Shown piece after piece: positions 8,593 through 18,371 of a DNA stretch of 64,000 nucleotides; the stretch's first letter is position 1, and each line of letters opens with the position of its first letter. The stretch is from contig NZ_LZRD01000026.1 in NCBI RefSeq assembly GCF_001687325.1, positions 62,001-126,000 on the forward strand, written 5' to 3'. The notes under the pieces are model-generated. The model had not been told where the DNA came from and made no database searches. It saw nothing but the letters and a program-made list of their open reading frames with translations. The DNA comes from Streptomyces sp. PTY087I2 (lineage in GTDB: Bacteria > Actinomycetota > Actinomycetes > Streptomycetales > Streptomycetaceae). The position numbers and the translations under genes are program-made.

Positions 8593-8807
8593 CGTCTCTT
8601 GCCTCCTTGCGGCCCGACGCGTTTCTCCCCCACCGGCAACAACGTCTGACACGTGCCAAAGGCACGGTCCGGGCGGAAGTTGTTGCGATTTTCCGCTAAC
8701 TCACCCCACTGCCGGACCGCACCGGCGGGCTGACCGGACAGCTGCCCCGAACTCCAGGGCCTAGGCTTGGTCGCACCCAAGCCCGATCCGCTCCCGTGAG
8801 GTGTCCC

Positions 8808-9137
8808 GTGTCCCCGCGCCGCAACCGCCCCCGTGGCGGCGAGAGTCCCGACGAACGCCCCGGCACGGCGCCCGGCCGGTACGGCGGGGGAGGGGTCACC
8901 GAGAGCTGGCAGGGCGAGGAGTGGTCGGTGCGCCCGGTCAGCGGCGCGAGCGCCCAGGGCAAGCGGTACCGCTGCCCCGGCTGCGACCAGGAGATCCCCT
9001 CCGGCGTCCCGCACCTGGTGACCTGGCCGGAGTACGGCGGCATCGACGACCGCAGGCACTGGCACAAGGCCTGCTGGAACGCGAAGGACCGCCGCACCAC
9101 CAAGGTGCAGCGGTCCCGCAACGCCCCGCGCTACTGA
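8808..9137 (+). CDS. Small protein with CxxC...HxxC zinc-type motif
   Basis: This is a basic, partly disordered protein of 109 residues from the GTG at 8808; a GTG at 8796 is also possible. The core reads YRCPGCDQEIPSG and later HWHKACW, giving Cys56, Cys59, His86 and Cys89 in a spacing that looks like a small zinc-binding treble clef. Databases often label relatives ATP/GTP-binding protein, but no P-loop is visible here. Arg-rich ends suggest nucleic acid contact. It converges on an ABC permease gene only eight bases away, so the two transcripts probably overlap. Confidence 0.82.
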   Translation: MSPRRNRPRGGESPDERPGTAPGRYGGGGVTESWQGEEWSVRPVSGASAQGKRYRCPGCDQEIPSGVPHLVTWPEYGGIDDRRHWHKACWNAKDRRTTKVQRSRNAPRY

Positions 9138-9145
9138 AGTCCTTC

Positions 9146-9997
9146 TCAGACGTCGCGCCGGTTCAGCAGCGCGACCGCCCCGCCCAGCGCCACCACGACC
9201 AGGCCCAGCATCACCAGCAGCGGCTCCCACGCGGAGGTGCCGGAGTTGGTCATCGACGTACCGTAGAGCGCGCTCAGCTGGTTCGGGATCGAGTACTCGA
9301 TCAGGAACCGCTGAATGCCCCGCAGGTCGTCGGCGAACATGAACAGCGCGAGGACCAGCGGCAGCAGCACCACGCCGATCATGATGGTGATCGCGCCCGC
9401 CGAGTGCCGCACGATCGCGCCGATCGCCAGCGACAGCAGGCCGAGGCCCGCGAGGTAGAGCCCGACGCCGACTGTCGAGAGCACCCACGCGCTGCCCGAG
9501 GCGGCGACCGTACCGCTCAGGATCAGGGTCTGGAGCACCGCCACGACCGTGGCGGTCACCGTCGTGATCACGAAGGTCAGCGAGAAGAAGACGATCGCCT
9601 TCGCGGCGAGCACCCGGACCCGGCTCGGGCACGCCGTCAGCGTCGTACGGATCATGCCGGTGCTGTACTCGGAGCCGATGGTCAGCACCCCGAGCGTGAT
9701 CACACAGATCGAGCCCAGCAGCACCCCGAAGAAGCCGAGGGCCAGAGCGGGCTCGCCCGACAGGTCGGTGCCGTCCGCCGCGAGCAGCAGCGCGGTGCTC
9801 ACGCCGAGCGTCAGCATCAGCGCGACCATCACACCGAGCGTCCAGACCGTGGCGCGTACGGAACGGAGCTTGGTCCACTCCGAGGCGATCGCGTCGCCGA
9901 GCGTGGCGGGCCGGATCGGGATCGGCGACTCGTAGAAGCTCAGCAGGCCCGCCTCCGGTGTCTGCCGGCGGTCCTGCGGGGTGGCCGGGGACGTCAT
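9146..9997 (-). CDS. ABC-2 permease, first tandem cassette
   Basis: This membrane subunit of 283 residues has about six helices. The cytoplasmic N-terminus ends in IASEWTKLRSVRATVWTL, a motif shared with the permease of the neighbouring cassette. The segment IGSEYSTGMIRTTLTACPSR after the second helix is also shared. The start at 9997 overlaps the stop of the ATPase gene by four bases (ATGA), showing translational coupling. Together they form an exporter of unknown substrate. Confidence 0.92.
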   Translation of the reverse strand: MTSPATPQDRRQTPEAGLLSFYESPIPIRPATLGDAIASEWTKLRSVRATVWTLGVMVALMLTLGVSTALLLAADGTDLSGEPALALGFFGVLLGSICVITLGVLTIGSEYSTGMIRTTLTACPSRVRVLAAKAIVFFSLTFVITTVTATVVAVLQTLILSGTVAASGSAWVLSTVGVGLYLAGLGLLSLAIGAIVRHSAGAITIMIGVVLLPLVLALFMFADDLRGIQRFLIEYSIPNQLSALYGTSMTNSGTSAWEPLLVMLGLVVVALGGAVALLNRRDV

Positions 9998-11154
9998 CTC
10001 AGGTCCTTGCTGGTCTGCTCTCCGGCCGGGGCGGCGGAAGAGGGCTCGGCGGCCGGGGACGGCTCCGCGGCGGGGGAGGGGGCGGGCTCGGGGGCCGGGC
10101 GCGGACCGGGCGGCGGCGGGGCGAACCAGCCCTCCTGCGGCACCTCCACCGGCGCCACGGGCACATCGGCGTGGCCGCCGAGCGGATTCCCGTACGCGTC
10201 CAGCGGCGGCGGCTCCACGAGGCCCGCCTTGGCGTCGTCCGTCGAGCGGTAGTCCACCAGGCCCTGCGTGAGGCGCATGTAGGCCTCCTCCAGCGACGCC
10301 TGGTGCGGGGACAGCTCCCAGAGCCGTACGTCGCAGCCGTGGGCCAGGTCGCTGATCCTCGGCAGCGGCAGCCCGGTGACCCGCAGGGCCCCGCCCGGCT
10401 CCGACATGACCCGGCCGCCCGCCTCGATGAGCGTGGCCGTCAGCTTCTGCCGGTCCTCGGGGCCGTCCTCGGGCACCCGGACCCGGGCGAAGTCGGCGGA
10501 GTTGGCGGAGATGAAGTCCGTGACGCTCATGTCGGAGAGCAGCCGGCCGCGCCCGATCACGATCAGATGGTCGGCGGTGAGCGCCATCTCGCTCATCAGG
10601 TGGGACGAGACGAAGACCGTGCGCCCCTCGGCGGCCAGCGTCTTCATCAGATTGCGGACCCAGTGGATGCCCTCCGGGTCGAGACCGTTGACCGGCTCGT
10701 CGAACAGCAGGACCTGCGGATCGCCGAGCAGCGCCGCCGCGATCCCCAGCCGCTGCCCCATCCCGAGCGAGAAGCCGCGGGAGCGCCGCTTGGCGACGTC
10801 CTGGAGACCGACGACGCCGAGGACCTCGTCGACCCGGGCCGCCGGGATGCCGGCCAGCTGGGCCAGGGACAGCAGATGGTTGCGGGCGGTGCGGCCGCCG
10901 TGCACGCCCTTGGCGTCCAGCAGCGCGCCGACCTGGCGCGGGGCGTTGGGCAGGCTGCGGTAGGGGTGGCCGCCGATGGTGACATGACCCGCGGAGGGGC
11001 GGTCCAGGCCGAGGATCATGCGCATCGTCGTGGACTTGCCCGACCCGTTGGGACCGAGGAAGCCGGTGACGGCGCCCGGCCGCACCTGGAAGGAAAGGTC
11101 GTCCACGGCTGTCTTCGCGCCGTAGCGCTTGGTCAGGCCTACTGCCTCGATCAT
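9994..11154 (-). CDS. ABC ATPase with Pro-rich C-terminus, first cassette
   Basis: This is an ATP-binding subunit of 386 residues starting MIEAVGLTKRYGAK at 11154. Walker A is GPNGSGKSTT, the signature FSLGMGQRLG, and Walker B VLLFDEPVNGLDPEG. It differs from ordinary subunits in its last roughly 80 residues, which are rich in Pro, Ala and Glu and probably disordered. The central part, such as FVSSHLMSEMALTADHLIVI, is almost identical to the ATPase of the next cassette, so the two arose by tandem duplication. It is coupled to the permease through a 4-base overlap. Confidence 0.93.
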   Translation of the reverse strand: MIEAVGLTKRYGAKTAVDDLSFQVRPGAVTGFLGPNGSGKSTTMRMILGLDRPSAGHVTIGGHPYRSLPNAPRQVGALLDAKGVHGGRTARNHLLSLAQLAGIPAARVDEVLGVVGLQDVAKRRSRGFSLGMGQRLGIAAALLGDPQVLLFDEPVNGLDPEGIHWVRNLMKTLAAEGRTVFVSSHLMSEMALTADHLIVIGRGRLLSDMSVTDFISANSADFARVRVPEDGPEDRQKLTATLIEAGGRVMSEPGGALRVTGLPLPRISDLAHGCDVRLWELSPHQASLEEAYMRLTQGLVDYRSTDDAKAGLVEPPPLDAYGNPLGGHADVPVAPVEVPQEGWFAPPPPGPRPAPEPAPSPAAEPSPAAEPSSAAPAGEQTSKDLR

Positions 11155-11284
11155 GCTCCAGCCCCATCGACTCACTCTGTCGTTGGGGGCTCGGGCCACC
11201 CGGCCGCACACCCCCGTAAGAGTTAGGAGGATAACCAGGCGCTGTCGGTTCCGGCCAAGTTGTGCACAGCGTGCGAGCGGACCG

Positions 11285-12064
11285 TTACGCGTCCCGGTGC
11301 TTCAGGACCAGGAAGCCGCCGAGCACCGCGGCCAGCACCCAGAGCACCATGATGCCGAGCCCTCCCCAGGGCCCGTAGGGGGCGGGATCGCTGTTCAACG
11401 CGTCCGGGAGGACCTGCATGATCTTCGAACCGGCCTGGTCCGGGAAGTACCGGGCGACGCTCTTGGCCCCCGGCACCGCCGCGAGGATCTGCGAGACCAG
11501 GAAGAAGAACGGCATCAGGATGCCGAGCGACAGCATGGAACTGCGCAGCATCGCCGCCACGCCCATGGAGAAGATCGCGATCAGACCCATGTAGAGCCCG
11601 CCGCCGACGACCGCGCGCAGCACGTTCTCCGCGCCGATGCCGGTGCCCCGGTCGCCGAGCATCGCCTGTCCCAGGAAGAACGAGACGAAGCTGGTGAGCA
11701 GCCCCACAACGAGGGCCAGCCCGCCGGCCACCGCGATCTTGCTGAAGAGGAACGTCGCGCGCTGGGGCACCGCCGCCAGCGAGGTGCGGATCATGCCGGA
11801 GCTGTACTCCGTGCCGACCACGAGCACCCCGAACACGACCATCGCGAGCTGGCCGAGAATGGTCCCGGAGAAGCTGACGAACGTCGGGTCGAACGTGGCC
11901 TGCTCCGCCTCGGAGAGGTCGTCGAACGTGGCGTTCAGCAGGGCGCTCAGCGCCACGCCCATCACGACCGTGACGGCGAACGCGGAGATGAGGGTCCAGG
12001 TGGTCGAGGAGACCGACCGGATCTTGGTCCATTCCGAGGTGAGAACCGCGGGTACCGATGCCAT
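11285..12064 (-). CDS. ABC-2 permease, second tandem cassette
   Basis: This membrane permease of 259 residues starts MASVPAVLTSEWTKIRSV. The ATG at 12064 has AAGGGGG ten bases upstream. A GTG at 12073 would instead give a 4-base overlap with the ATPase stop and three more residues. The motif VGTEYSSGMIRTSLAAVPQR matches the corresponding segment of the first cassette. About six hydrophobic segments are present. It forms an exporter with the ATPase that precedes it; the substrate is unknown. Confidence 0.92.
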   Translation of the reverse strand: MASVPAVLTSEWTKIRSVSSTTWTLISAFAVTVVMGVALSALLNATFDDLSEAEQATFDPTFVSFSGTILGQLAMVVFGVLVVGTEYSSGMIRTSLAAVPQRATFLFSKIAVAGGLALVVGLLTSFVSFFLGQAMLGDRGTGIGAENVLRAVVGGGLYMGLIAIFSMGVAAMLRSSMLSLGILMPFFFLVSQILAAVPGAKSVARYFPDQAGSKIMQVLPDALNSDPAPYGPWGGLGIMVLWVLAAVLGGFLVLKHRDA

Positions 12065-12069
12065 GGTCG

Positions 12070-13065
12070 TCACGCCCCCTTGCCGTCGGTGGAGCCGGGC
12101 TTGTTCCAGTTCTCGCCCCAGCCGGCCCCCACCACCGGGGGCTCGGCGCCCGGATCCCGGTCCGAGTGGGCGTGGTACTCCACCGAGCCGGCGGTCATCT
12201 GCATGAACGCCTCCTCCAGCGAGGCCCGCTGGGAACTCAGCTCGTGCAGCACCACCTGGTGCCGGGCCGCCAGCTCGCCCAGCTCCTCGGTCGTGGCACC
12301 GTCGATCTCCAGGACGCCGCCCGCCGTCTCGACGGCGGTGAAGCCCTCCTGGTGCAGCACGTCCCGCAGCCGTTCGTACTGCGGCGAGCGCAGCCGCGTG
12401 TAGCTGCGGGAGTTCTCGTGGATGAAGTCGGCCATCGAGGTGTCGGCGAGCAGCTTGCCCTGGCCGATCACGATCAAGTGGTCGGCGGTCAGCGCCATTT
12501 CGCTCATCAGGTGCGACGAGACGAAGATGGTCCGGCCCTCCGACGCGAGCGTCTTCATCAGATTGCGGATCCAGTGGATGCCCTCCGGGTCCAGTCCGTT
12601 GACCGGCTCGTCGAACATCAGGATCTCGGGGTCGCCCAGCAACGCGGAGGCGATACCGAGCCGCTGGCCCATGCCGAGGGAGAACCCCTTGGACTTCTTC
12701 CTCGCGACCGCGCTCAGACCGACCATGTCGAGCACCTCGTCGACCCGGCTGCTCGGGATGCGGTTGCTCTGGGCCAGGCACAGCAGGTTGTTGTACGCGC
12801 TGCGGCCGCCGTGCATCGCCTTGGCGTCGAGGAGCGCCCCGATGTACTTCAGCGGTTCCTGGAGGTCGCGGTAGTGCTTGCCGTCGATGCGCACCGTACC
12901 GCTGGTGGGATTGTCGAGATCGAGCATCATCCGCATGGTGGTCGACTTGCCCGCGCCGTTGGGGCCGAGAAAGCCGGTCACGATGCCCGGCCTCACCTGG
13001 CACGTCAGATGATCGACGGCGACCTTGCTGCCGAACCGTTTGGTAAGTCCCTCGAGCTCGATCAT
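12070..13065 (-). CDS. ABC ATPase, second tandem cassette
   Basis: This ATP-binding subunit of 331 residues starts MIELEGLTKRFGSK. Walker A is GPNGAGKSTT, the signature FSLGMGQRLGIASALLG, and Walker B ILMFDEPVNGLDPEG. The C-terminal extension of about 30 residues is shorter than that of the first cassette. The position just downstream of filP and scy on the same strand is conserved, from memory, in S. coelicolor. Whether the exporters serve tip growth is not shown by the sequence. Confidence 0.93.
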   Translation of the reverse strand: MIELEGLTKRFGSKVAVDHLTCQVRPGIVTGFLGPNGAGKSTTMRMMLDLDNPTSGTVRIDGKHYRDLQEPLKYIGALLDAKAMHGGRSAYNNLLCLAQSNRIPSSRVDEVLDMVGLSAVARKKSKGFSLGMGQRLGIASALLGDPEILMFDEPVNGLDPEGIHWIRNLMKTLASEGRTIFVSSHLMSEMALTADHLIVIGQGKLLADTSMADFIHENSRSYTRLRSPQYERLRDVLHQEGFTAVETAGGVLEIDGATTEELGELAARHQVVLHELSSQRASLEEAFMQMTAGSVEYHAHSDRDPGAEPPVVGAGWGENWNKPGSTDGKGA

Positions 13066-13153
13066 GCGCTTACGCTAGAACGCCAGAGCGCCCGGCGCCA
13101 CCACAAAGGCGGAACCGGGCGCACACGGGGGTAAGGCGTTACCGACGAGGGTG

Positions 13154-14092
13154 TCAGCGGGTCTGCTGGGCCGGGACACCGCGGGTGGCGGGCTCGTCCT
13201 CCACCGGGGTGCCGGCGGCGGCCACGGCGGCGCCGGTCAGCGTCGCCAGCATCTCGCGGACGTTGGTCAGCTGGGCGTTGATCGAGTCGCGGCGGTTGGT
13301 GAGCGCCGCCAGCTCGCGCTCCGATTCGCTGCGGATCCGGTCGGCCTTGGCGTTGGCGTCGGCGACGATGTCCTCGGCCTGGCGCTGGGCGGTCTCCACC
13401 GTCTGGCGGGCCCGGCGCTCGGCGTCCGTGCGGAGCTTCTCGGCCTCCAGGCGGAGCTGCTCGGCGCGGTGCTCGATCTCGGCGAGACGCTTCTCGGCCT
13501 TGGCCTGCCGGGACGCGAGGTCGCGCTCCGACTGCTCGCGGCGCTTGGCGAGGTTGGTCTCGAAGTCGGCCGCGGCCTGGGCGGCCTTGGCGCGGGTCTC
13601 CTCGAAGAGGGCGTCGGCCTCCTCGCGCTTCTGCTGGGCGTCCTTCTGGGCGTCGGCGCGCAGCGTGTTCGCCTCGCCCTGCGCCTTTTCGACGATGCGG
13701 ACGCCCTCGTCCTCGGCCTTCGCCTTGCGCTCGGCGGCGAACGTCTCGGCGTCGTTGCGGACCTGCTGGGCCGCCGACTCGGCGAGCTCGCGGTGCTGCT
13801 CGGCGGCCCGGCGGGCCTCCTCGCGCAGGTCCTTGGCCTCCTCCTCGGCGAGGCGGAGAATCTTCTCGACACGGGCGCCGAGACCGGCGTACGACGGCTC
13901 GGCGTCGTTTACCTGGGCCTGGGCGTTCTGCGTCTCGAGGTGCAGTTCCTCGATGCGCTTTTCCAGAGAGGTGATTCGGGCCAGGGCACTGTCACGGTCC
14001 GCGATGAGCTTGGAGATGCGGTCGTCCACCTGACCGCGGTCGTAGCCACGGCGCACGTGCTCGAAGCCGAAGGGGGAGGAAGGGTCACTCAT
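13154..14092 (-). CDS. filP: Filament-forming coiled-coil protein FilP
   Basis: FilP is an intermediate-filament-like protein that supports hyphal stiffness and tip growth together with DivIVA and Scy. The protein has 312 residues from the ATG at 14092, close to the known length of about 310. The N-terminus FGFEHVRRGYDRGQVDDRIS is a DivIVA-like head. Residues about 35-270 form continuous coiled coil rich in Ala, Glu, Arg and Gln. The tail is short and uncharged. The neighbouring upstream gene on the same strand is scy, as expected. Older annotations call this family cellulose-binding protein. Confidence 0.94.
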   Translation of the reverse strand: MSDPSSPFGFEHVRRGYDRGQVDDRISKLIADRDSALARITSLEKRIEELHLETQNAQAQVNDAEPSYAGLGARVEKILRLAEEEAKDLREEARRAAEQHRELAESAAQQVRNDAETFAAERKAKAEDEGVRIVEKAQGEANTLRADAQKDAQQKREEADALFEETRAKAAQAAADFETNLAKRREQSERDLASRQAKAEKRLAEIEHRAEQLRLEAEKLRTDAERRARQTVETAQRQAEDIVADANAKADRIRSESERELAALTNRRDSINAQLTNVREMLATLTGAAVAAAGTPVEDEPATRGVPAQQTR

Positions 14093-14276
14093 GGGGTTCC
14101 TGTCGAATGAGACCGGTGAGGTGATAGAGGGAATCCTAGGGGCCATTGCGGCGTGTCAGCGTGAAGATGCCGGTTTGATCTGGAGAATGACACCCCTTTT
14201 GAGTGGCTGACCCCCGGAGTGCTTGCCACTCGAAGGCTTGAATGTCCATGACGAAGCACGGTGCGCCGCGGACCGG

Positions 14277-17200
14277 TCAACGCTCGGACGACTTGCCCCC
14301 CGACCGGGTGCCCGCCGCCGCCGGAGCCTTGGCGCCTCCCGCGGAACCGCCGGCCGGTTTCCCGCCCCCGCCCGGAGTCTCGAAACCTTCCAACGCTTCC
14401 AGCACGTCCTGGACACGGGAGATCTCCGCATTGATGTCCTCGCGCCTGCGCACCAGGACGTCCAGCTCGCGCTTGCCCTCGTCGACCGTCGCCTCGGCCT
14501 CGGCCTTCGCGTCGGCCCGCAGCTTCTCCGCCTCGCGGATCAGCTCGGCCTTCTTGGTCTCGGCCTCCTTCAGCAGCGACTCGGCCCGTTTCACCGCGGC
14601 GATACGGACCTTGCTCGCCTCCGAATTGGCCTCCGCCATCAGCTCCTTGGCCTTCGCCTCGGCCTCGTCGCGCTGCTCGGTCGCCGCCTTCATCAGATGG
14701 TCGACGCGCTCCCCGGCGGTCTTCATCTGCTCGGACGTCTCCCGGCGGGCCCGCTCGTGCAGCTCCTCGATCTCGCTCTCCAGCCGGGCCCGCAGCTCTT
14801 CGGCCCGCTCCCGGATCTGCGTCGCGTCCCGCCGGGCGCCCACCAGCAGTTCGTCCGCGTCGGTACGCGCGCGCTCCACCAGGGTGTTGCCCTCGACGGT
14901 CGCCTCCGAGGTGATCCGCTGGGCCTCCTTGCGGGCCGCGCCGACCATCGTGTCGGACTGCGTCTCGGCCTCGGTGGCCGTACGCAGCGCCTCTTCCCGC
15001 GCCTTGTTGATCAGCTGGTCCGCCTGCTCGGCCGCGTCCGCCCGGCGTTTGGCCGCCGCCTCGCGCGCCTCGTCCAGCACCCGGTCCGCCTCCTGGAGGG
15101 CCGACGAGCGCAGCTCCTCCGCCGCCGACTCCGCGTCGGCGCGCAGCCGTTCGGCCTCCTCGTGGGCGCGGGCCGCGTGCTCCTGCGCGGCGCCCAGGCG
15201 CTCGGCCGCGTCCGCGCGCAGCCGCTCGGACTCGGCCGTCGCCTCGGCCAGCATCCGGTCCGCCTTCTCGGTGGACTCGCTCCGGCGGCGGTTGGCCTCC
15301 GTGGTGGCCTCGACGACCAACTGCTCGGAGGCCTGCTCGGCCTCGTTGCGGATGCGTTCGCTCTCGGTGGTCGACTCGCCGATCAGCCGGTCCGCCTGGG
15401 CCGCCGCCTCGGACCGGATCCGGTTGGCGTCCTGCCGGGCCTCGGCACGGGCGCGCGAGGCGTCCTGCTCCGCCGAGGCCAGGGCGTCCGACGCCTCGGT
15501 GCGCATCCGCTGGCTGTACTCGGAGGCGTCCGCGCGCAGCCGCTCCGACTCGGTGATCGCCTCGGAGACCGTCCGCTCGGCCAGCGCCTTGGCGGCCTCG
15601 GTCTCCTCGTGAGCCTCCTGCCGCAGCCGGCCCGACTCCTCGTTCGCCTCCCGGCGCAGCCGGACCGCGTCCTCCGAGGCCCGCTCCCGCTCGGCGTGCG
15701 CGTCGGCGCGGACCCGGTCCGCCTCCTCCTGCGCCTCCGTACGGGTGCGCTCCGCGGCGTGCTCCGCGGCCGACCGAAGCCCGGTGATCTCCTCCTCGGC
15801 CTGCTCGTGCAGACCCTGGACGGAGTCCCGCACCTGCTGGGCGGTCTGCTCGGCCGCCGCGACCAGCTCGGTCGCCCGGGCGTCCGCCTCCTCGACCAGC
15901 CGGCCCGCCTCGGCCTCCGCCTCCTCGACCCGCTTCCGGGCGGAGGCGAGCAGTTCCTCGCTCTGCTCGCGGGCCCGCTCACGCTCCTGCTCCGCCTCGG
16001 ACCGGGCGGCGCCGAGGGTCTCCTCGGCCTCCCGGCGGCGACGGGTCGCCTCCTCCTGGGCGGCGGCCAGCGCCTCGGCGGCCTCGGCCCCGACCCGCTC
16101 GGCGGCGGCCGCGGCCTCCGCGCGCAGCCGGTCGGCGCTCTCCTGCGCCTCGGACTTGAGCCGCTCCGCCTCGGCGGCCGCCTCGCTCCGCAGCCGTACG
16201 GCGACGTTCTCGCCCTCGGCCCGGGACTGGGCGGCGTCCGCGGCGGCCTCGTCGCGCAGCCGCTCGGCCTCCGTCTCGGCCTGCTCGGCCAGCGTCCGCA
16301 GCCGCTCGGCCGCCTCCGCGCGCAGCCGCTCCGACTCTTCGCTCGTCTCGCGGCGGATCCGCTCCGCTTCTGTACGCGCCTCGCCCAGCGCCTCCTCGGC
16401 GGCGGCGAGCCGGGACTCGGCCTCGGTGTGCAGCCGGGTCAGCTCGTCGGCGGCCTCGGCCTGCCGGGCGGCGACCCCGCGCTCGGTCTCCTCGCGCAGC
16501 TCGGCCGCCGCCGCCTCCGCGGCCGCCGTGACGGCCGCCGCCTGCTCCTCGGCCTCGGCCCGCAGCGCGTCGGCCTCGGTCCGGGTGCGCTCCAGCGTCT
16601 CCTCGGCCTGCTTGCGCAGCGTCGCCGCCCGCTCGACGGCCTCGGTGCGGATGCGCTCGCTCTCGCCGTTCGCCTTGGCGCGCACCTCGTCCGCGTCGGA
16701 GCGGGCCTTGGTCAGCAGCTCCTCGGCGGTGCGGGCGCCCTCCTCCAGCTGCTGGACCGCCTCGCGGCGGGCCTCGCCCCGGATCCGCTCGCCCTCGGCG
16801 ACCGCCTCGGAACGCAGCTGCTCGGCCTCGCCGCGCAGCCGACGGGCCTCCTCCTGGAGCTCGACCGTCTTGGCCCGGTACTCCTTGGTGTCGTCCTTGG
16901 CCGCGCCCTTGAGCTCGTCGGCCTGCTCGGCCGCCTCGCCGCGCAGCCGGTCCGCCTCGGCCTCCGCCTCCCGGCGGATCCGCTCGGCCTCCTCGCGCGC
17001 CGCCTTCGTCGTCGACCGCGCGTCCTCGGAGGCCTTGGTGAGCACCTCCTCGGCGCTGCGGGCCGCCTTCGCCAGCTGGGCGGCGGCGTCCTCGGCGGCC
17101 GCCGTGTTGGCCTTCTCGGCCGCCTCGGCGACCAGCCGCTCCGCCTCCGCGCGGGCGTCGGCGAGGGCCTGCTCGGCCTCTTCCTTGAGGGTGTCGGCGT

Positions 17201-18170
17201 TCTTGGTGGCCTCGCCGACCAGCCGGGCGATCTCCGACTTGGCCGTACGGGTGCGCTGTTCGTTCTGCGACTCGGCGGAGGCCAGCTGCTTGGCGGCGGC
17301 CTCCTTCGCCTCGGCGAGGACCTTCTCGGCCTCCAGCCGGGATTCGCGCAGCCGGGTCTCCGCCTCCGCGAGCCGCTGCTCGGCGGTGCGGTTCAGCTCG
17401 GCGGTCTGCTGGCGGGCCTGGTCGGTCTCCGCGGTCGTGCTGGAGCGCAGCTGCTCCGCGTGGCTGGTGGCCTCCTGCGCCTGGGCGGAGGCGGCGCCGA
17501 GCAGCCGCTCGGCGTCCTTGCGGGCGCGCAGCAGGATCGCTTCCGCTTCGGCCCGGGCGGTCTCCGCCTCCGAGCCGGTCCGCCGACGGGTCTCCTCCGC
17601 CAGCCGGGCGGCCTCGTCGCGGGCGGCGGCCAGCGCCTGTTCGGCCTCGGCGCGGGACTCCTCCAGCAGCCGGCGGGCCTGCGACTCGGTGCGGGCGCGC
17701 AGCTGTTCGGCCCAGGCGACGTTCTCGTTGACATGGGACTCGACGGTCTGGCGGCGCTCCGCCAGCTCCTGGTCGAGCCGCTGCCTGCGCTGGACGGCCT
17801 CGGTGTGCAACTCGGCCTGGAGACGCGCCTGGTGCTCGGCGTGCTCCTGGAGGATCCGCTGCGTCTGGGCCCGGGCCTCGCGCAGCTCGCGCTCGGCGTC
17901 GCTGCGCATCTGCTCGGCCTGGGCCTGCGCGTTCCGCAGCATCTGCTCGGCCTGGTAGCCGATGTCCGCGCTGTCGTAGGCGGGACGGGTCGCGAGATTG
18001 CGCCGGGCCTCGTGCAGCTTGGCACGCAAGACCTCGACCTGGTAACCGAGGTCCTCGGCGTGCTGGACGGCCTTCTCCCGGTCGGTCTTCAGCCGGTCCA
18101 TCTCGGCTTCGAACCGCGAGAGATGGTCGTCTTCAGCTCGGTGGCTCTCCTGGCGTTCGTAGCCCCGCAC
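14277..18170 (-). CDS. scy: Polarity organiser Scy, giant coiled-coil protein
   Basis: Scy is the scaffold of the Streptomyces tip-organising centre and binds DivIVA and FilP. The chain has 1297 residues from a GTG at 18170, beginning VRGYERQESHRAEDDHLSRF, close to the roughly 1330 residues recalled for S. coelicolor. Nearly the whole protein is Ala/Glu/Arg coiled coil, with many near-repeats such as EAERLRAEAEE-type blocks that suggest a hendecad pattern. The last about 40 residues are Gly/Pro/Lys-rich. The extreme composition makes long false reading frames on the other strand. Confidence 0.95.
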   Translation of the reverse strand: MRGYERQESHRAEDDHLSRFEAEMDRLKTDREKAVQHAEDLGYQVEVLRAKLHEARRNLATRPAYDSADIGYQAEQMLRNAQAQAEQMRSDAERELREARAQTQRILQEHAEHQARLQAELHTEAVQRRQRLDQELAERRQTVESHVNENVAWAEQLRARTESQARRLLEESRAEAEQALAAARDEAARLAEETRRRTGSEAETARAEAEAILLRARKDAERLLGAASAQAQEATSHAEQLRSSTTAETDQARQQTAELNRTAEQRLAEAETRLRESRLEAEKVLAEAKEAAAKQLASAESQNEQRTRTAKSEIARLVGEATKNADTLKEEAEQALADARAEAERLVAEAAEKANTAAAEDAAAQLAKAARSAEEVLTKASEDARSTTKAAREEAERIRREAEAEADRLRGEAAEQADELKGAAKDDTKEYRAKTVELQEEARRLRGEAEQLRSEAVAEGERIRGEARREAVQQLEEGARTAEELLTKARSDADEVRAKANGESERIRTEAVERAATLRKQAEETLERTRTEADALRAEAEEQAAAVTAAAEAAAAELREETERGVAARQAEAADELTRLHTEAESRLAAAEEALGEARTEAERIRRETSEESERLRAEAAERLRTLAEQAETEAERLRDEAAADAAQSRAEGENVAVRLRSEAAAEAERLKSEAQESADRLRAEAAAAAERVGAEAAEALAAAQEEATRRRREAEETLGAARSEAEQERERAREQSEELLASARKRVEEAEAEAGRLVEEADARATELVAAAEQTAQQVRDSVQGLHEQAEEEITGLRSAAEHAAERTRTEAQEEADRVRADAHAERERASEDAVRLRREANEESGRLRQEAHEETEAAKALAERTVSEAITESERLRADASEYSQRMRTEASDALASAEQDASRARAEARQDANRIRSEAAAQADRLIGESTTESERIRNEAEQASEQLVVEATTEANRRRSESTEKADRMLAEATAESERLRADAAERLGAAQEHAARAHEEAERLRADAESAAEELRSSALQEADRVLDEAREAAAKRRADAAEQADQLINKAREEALRTATEAETQSDTMVGAARKEAQRITSEATVEGNTLVERARTDADELLVGARRDATQIRERAEELRARLESEIEELHERARRETSEQMKTAGERVDHLMKAATEQRDEAEAKAKELMAEANSEASKVRIAAVKRAESLLKEAETKKAELIREAEKLRADAKAEAEATVDEGKRELDVLVRRREDINAEISRVQDVLEALEGFETPGGGGKPAGGSAGGAKAPAAAGTRSGGKSSER

Positions 18171-18371
18171 TGCGCGGTCCCATCCTTCCCCGAGCTCTCA
18201 ACTCTCTTCGAGCAGGGGAGACCCCAACCCTGGTCGCAACTCTGCACACGGGGGCTCGCCGGTGAAGCGGTCCCCCGGGGAATGGTGACAGACAAACGAC
18301 GAGGACGCGGTACGGCCCCGACCCGGCCCCGGCCCGGAACCGCCCACTCTACCGGGCCGGGTATGCGGCGG

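Noticed and set aside
14277-18170. Repetitive DNA that could look like a tandem repeat or CRISPR array
   Set aside because: The repetition follows codons of a coiled-coil protein, with no identical repeat units or regular spacers.
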